Shown here in pieces: positions 63,063 to 64,000 of a stretch of 64,000 nt of DNA. Position 1 is the first letter of the stretch, and the number at the start of each line of letters is the position of its first letter. A program made the translations under genes and the position numbers. Origin of the DNA: Deinococcus indicus (GTDB lineage: Bacteria > Deinococcota > Deinococci > Deinococcales > Deinococcaceae); contig NZ_NHMK01000011.1 of assembly GCF_002198095.1 (NCBI RefSeq), positions 254,405-318,404 of the forward strand. The letters are read 5' to 3'. The notes beneath the pieces were generated by a model. That model ran no database searches and had not been told where the DNA came from. It saw only the letters and a list, made by a program, of their open reading frames with translations.

Positions 63063-63119
63063 GCCCGCCTTCTGGCGGGCAACATTCCAATTATAGAGAG
63101 TCCAGGGTCAGGTGTCCAC
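63063..63119 (-). promoter_or_regulatory. rpmG-secE-nusG promoter with 5'-terminal hairpin
   Basis: Minus strand TGGACA (63119-63114), 18-base spacer, TATAAT (63095-63090). The predicted start (about 63083) is only three bases before the hairpin GCCCGCC-AGAA-GGCGGGC (63080-63063), which is followed by TTTT. So the mRNA would begin with a hairpin; alternatively the hairpin ends transcripts coming from tuf. Confidence 0.65.
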
Positions 63120-63327
63120 TGCGCCGGGCAGGCAGGTCGGAAAACTGCCGATGCTGCGCGGGTTTTTCCGCTGCCGGCAGGCGCTCGGCTCCTCGTGTGG
63201 CGGCCGGGCGGCCCAGGCGTGCAGGTCGTCACGGTTCCCCGCGAAGTCCAGAAGCGGTCGAGGATGAACACCTGCTGCGCGTCCGGCCTTGATAAACGCC
63301 GCACCCCGCATCGGCGAGGGGCACGGC
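63120..63327. other. tuf-rpmG intergenic region
   Basis: About 200 bp with no gene I can support. A tRNA gene, often found near tuf and rpmG, is not visible. A 73-codon minus-strand frame at 63108-63329 starts with TTG inside the tuf terminator and is not accepted. Confidence 0.5.
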
Positions 63328-63356
63328 AAAAAAGGGGAGACCCGCAGGCCTCCCCC
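63328..63356 (-). terminator. tuf terminator
   Basis: Minus strand GGGGAG, ten-base loop, CTCCCC, then TTTTTT, about 15 bases after the tuf stop. Confidence 0.88.
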
Positions 63357-63370
63357 TCATGGAAACTGGA

Positions 63371-64000
<630 letters not shown>

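Noticed and set aside
63108..63329. 73-codon minus-strand frame between tuf and rpmG
   Set aside because: TTG start lies inside the tuf terminator and its U-tract; no family resemblance; the frame overlaps the rpmG promoter.
62968..63370. Expected tRNA gene near tuf and rpmG
   Set aside because: I found no acceptor/T-loop pattern (GGTTCGAATCC or its complement) in the gap.

Overview
The window looks like a chromosomal segment of a Deinococcus species. It is GC-rich throughout. RpoB, RpoC and the two-subunit TatA/TatC translocase have Deinococcus-Thermus character. There is a second-type tryptophanyl-tRNA synthetase resembling D. radiodurans TrpRS II, a futalosine hydrolase (menaquinone by the futalosine route) and a TreY/TreZ trehalose pathway. 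Many genes carry a TANNNT -10 box only 5-9 nt before the start codon, as expected for leaderless mRNAs, which are common in this genus. I found no prophage, insertion sequence, CRISPR array, tRNA or rRNA. Gene identities rest on motif recognition by eye; no database was searched.

Layout. 1-9.5 kb: PIG-L deacetylase (cut by the window edge), RNase HI, GNAT and MFS proteins, GlmU, Lgt, TatC/TatA, an unusual SDR, futalosine hydrolase and two small unknown proteins. 9.7-16.4 kb: threonine dehydrogenase, a tryptophan-attenuator-controlled trpS, DnaJ, a phytoene-desaturase-like oxidoreductase and PRPP synthetase. 16.5-25.8 kb: a membrane protein, fructosamine-kinase-like and VOC proteins, a Rieske ferredoxin, a serine hydrolase/ankyrin pair and a thiolase. 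25.9-34.7 kb: a DUF2975/XRE operon, a TRAP transporter for 2-oxoacids or lactate (DctP convergent with DctQM), a metallophosphoesterase, an RsiV-like secreted protein and a Bax-inhibitor-1 protein. 34.7-48.4 kb: treZ-treY, a very large RNase R, exonuclease III, an aminotransferase and small conserved proteins. 48.5-64 kb: transcription and translation core genes on the minus strand, tuf (partial) - rpmG - secE - nusG - rplK - rplA - rplJ - rplL, then four plus-strand genes, then rpoB - rpoC.

How genes connect. TatA/TatC should export the DctP protein, whose signal starts with a twin-arginine motif. Lgt serves lipoprotein maturation and GlmU supplies UDP-GlcNAc for the envelope. TreZ and TreY together release trehalose from maltodextrins. 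The ribosomal and RNA polymerase genes are split into several transcription units, for which I can point to promoters (before rpmG, rplK, rplJ and rpoB) and a classical terminator (after rplL).

Most interesting non-genic content. (1) A family of about 135-bp elements with terminal inverted repeats and two internal hairpins, in four copies plus a fragment. Most copies start on the stop codon of the upstream gene, and the stems show compensatory changes. (2) A complete leader-peptide attenuator with two Trp codons before trpS. (3) A second palindromic repeat family found inside the rplA-rplJ and rpoB-rpoC intervals and at the end of dnaJ. (4) A roughly 490-residue repetitive basic extension on RNase R. 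(5) A large operator overlapping the promoter of a DUF2239 gene.
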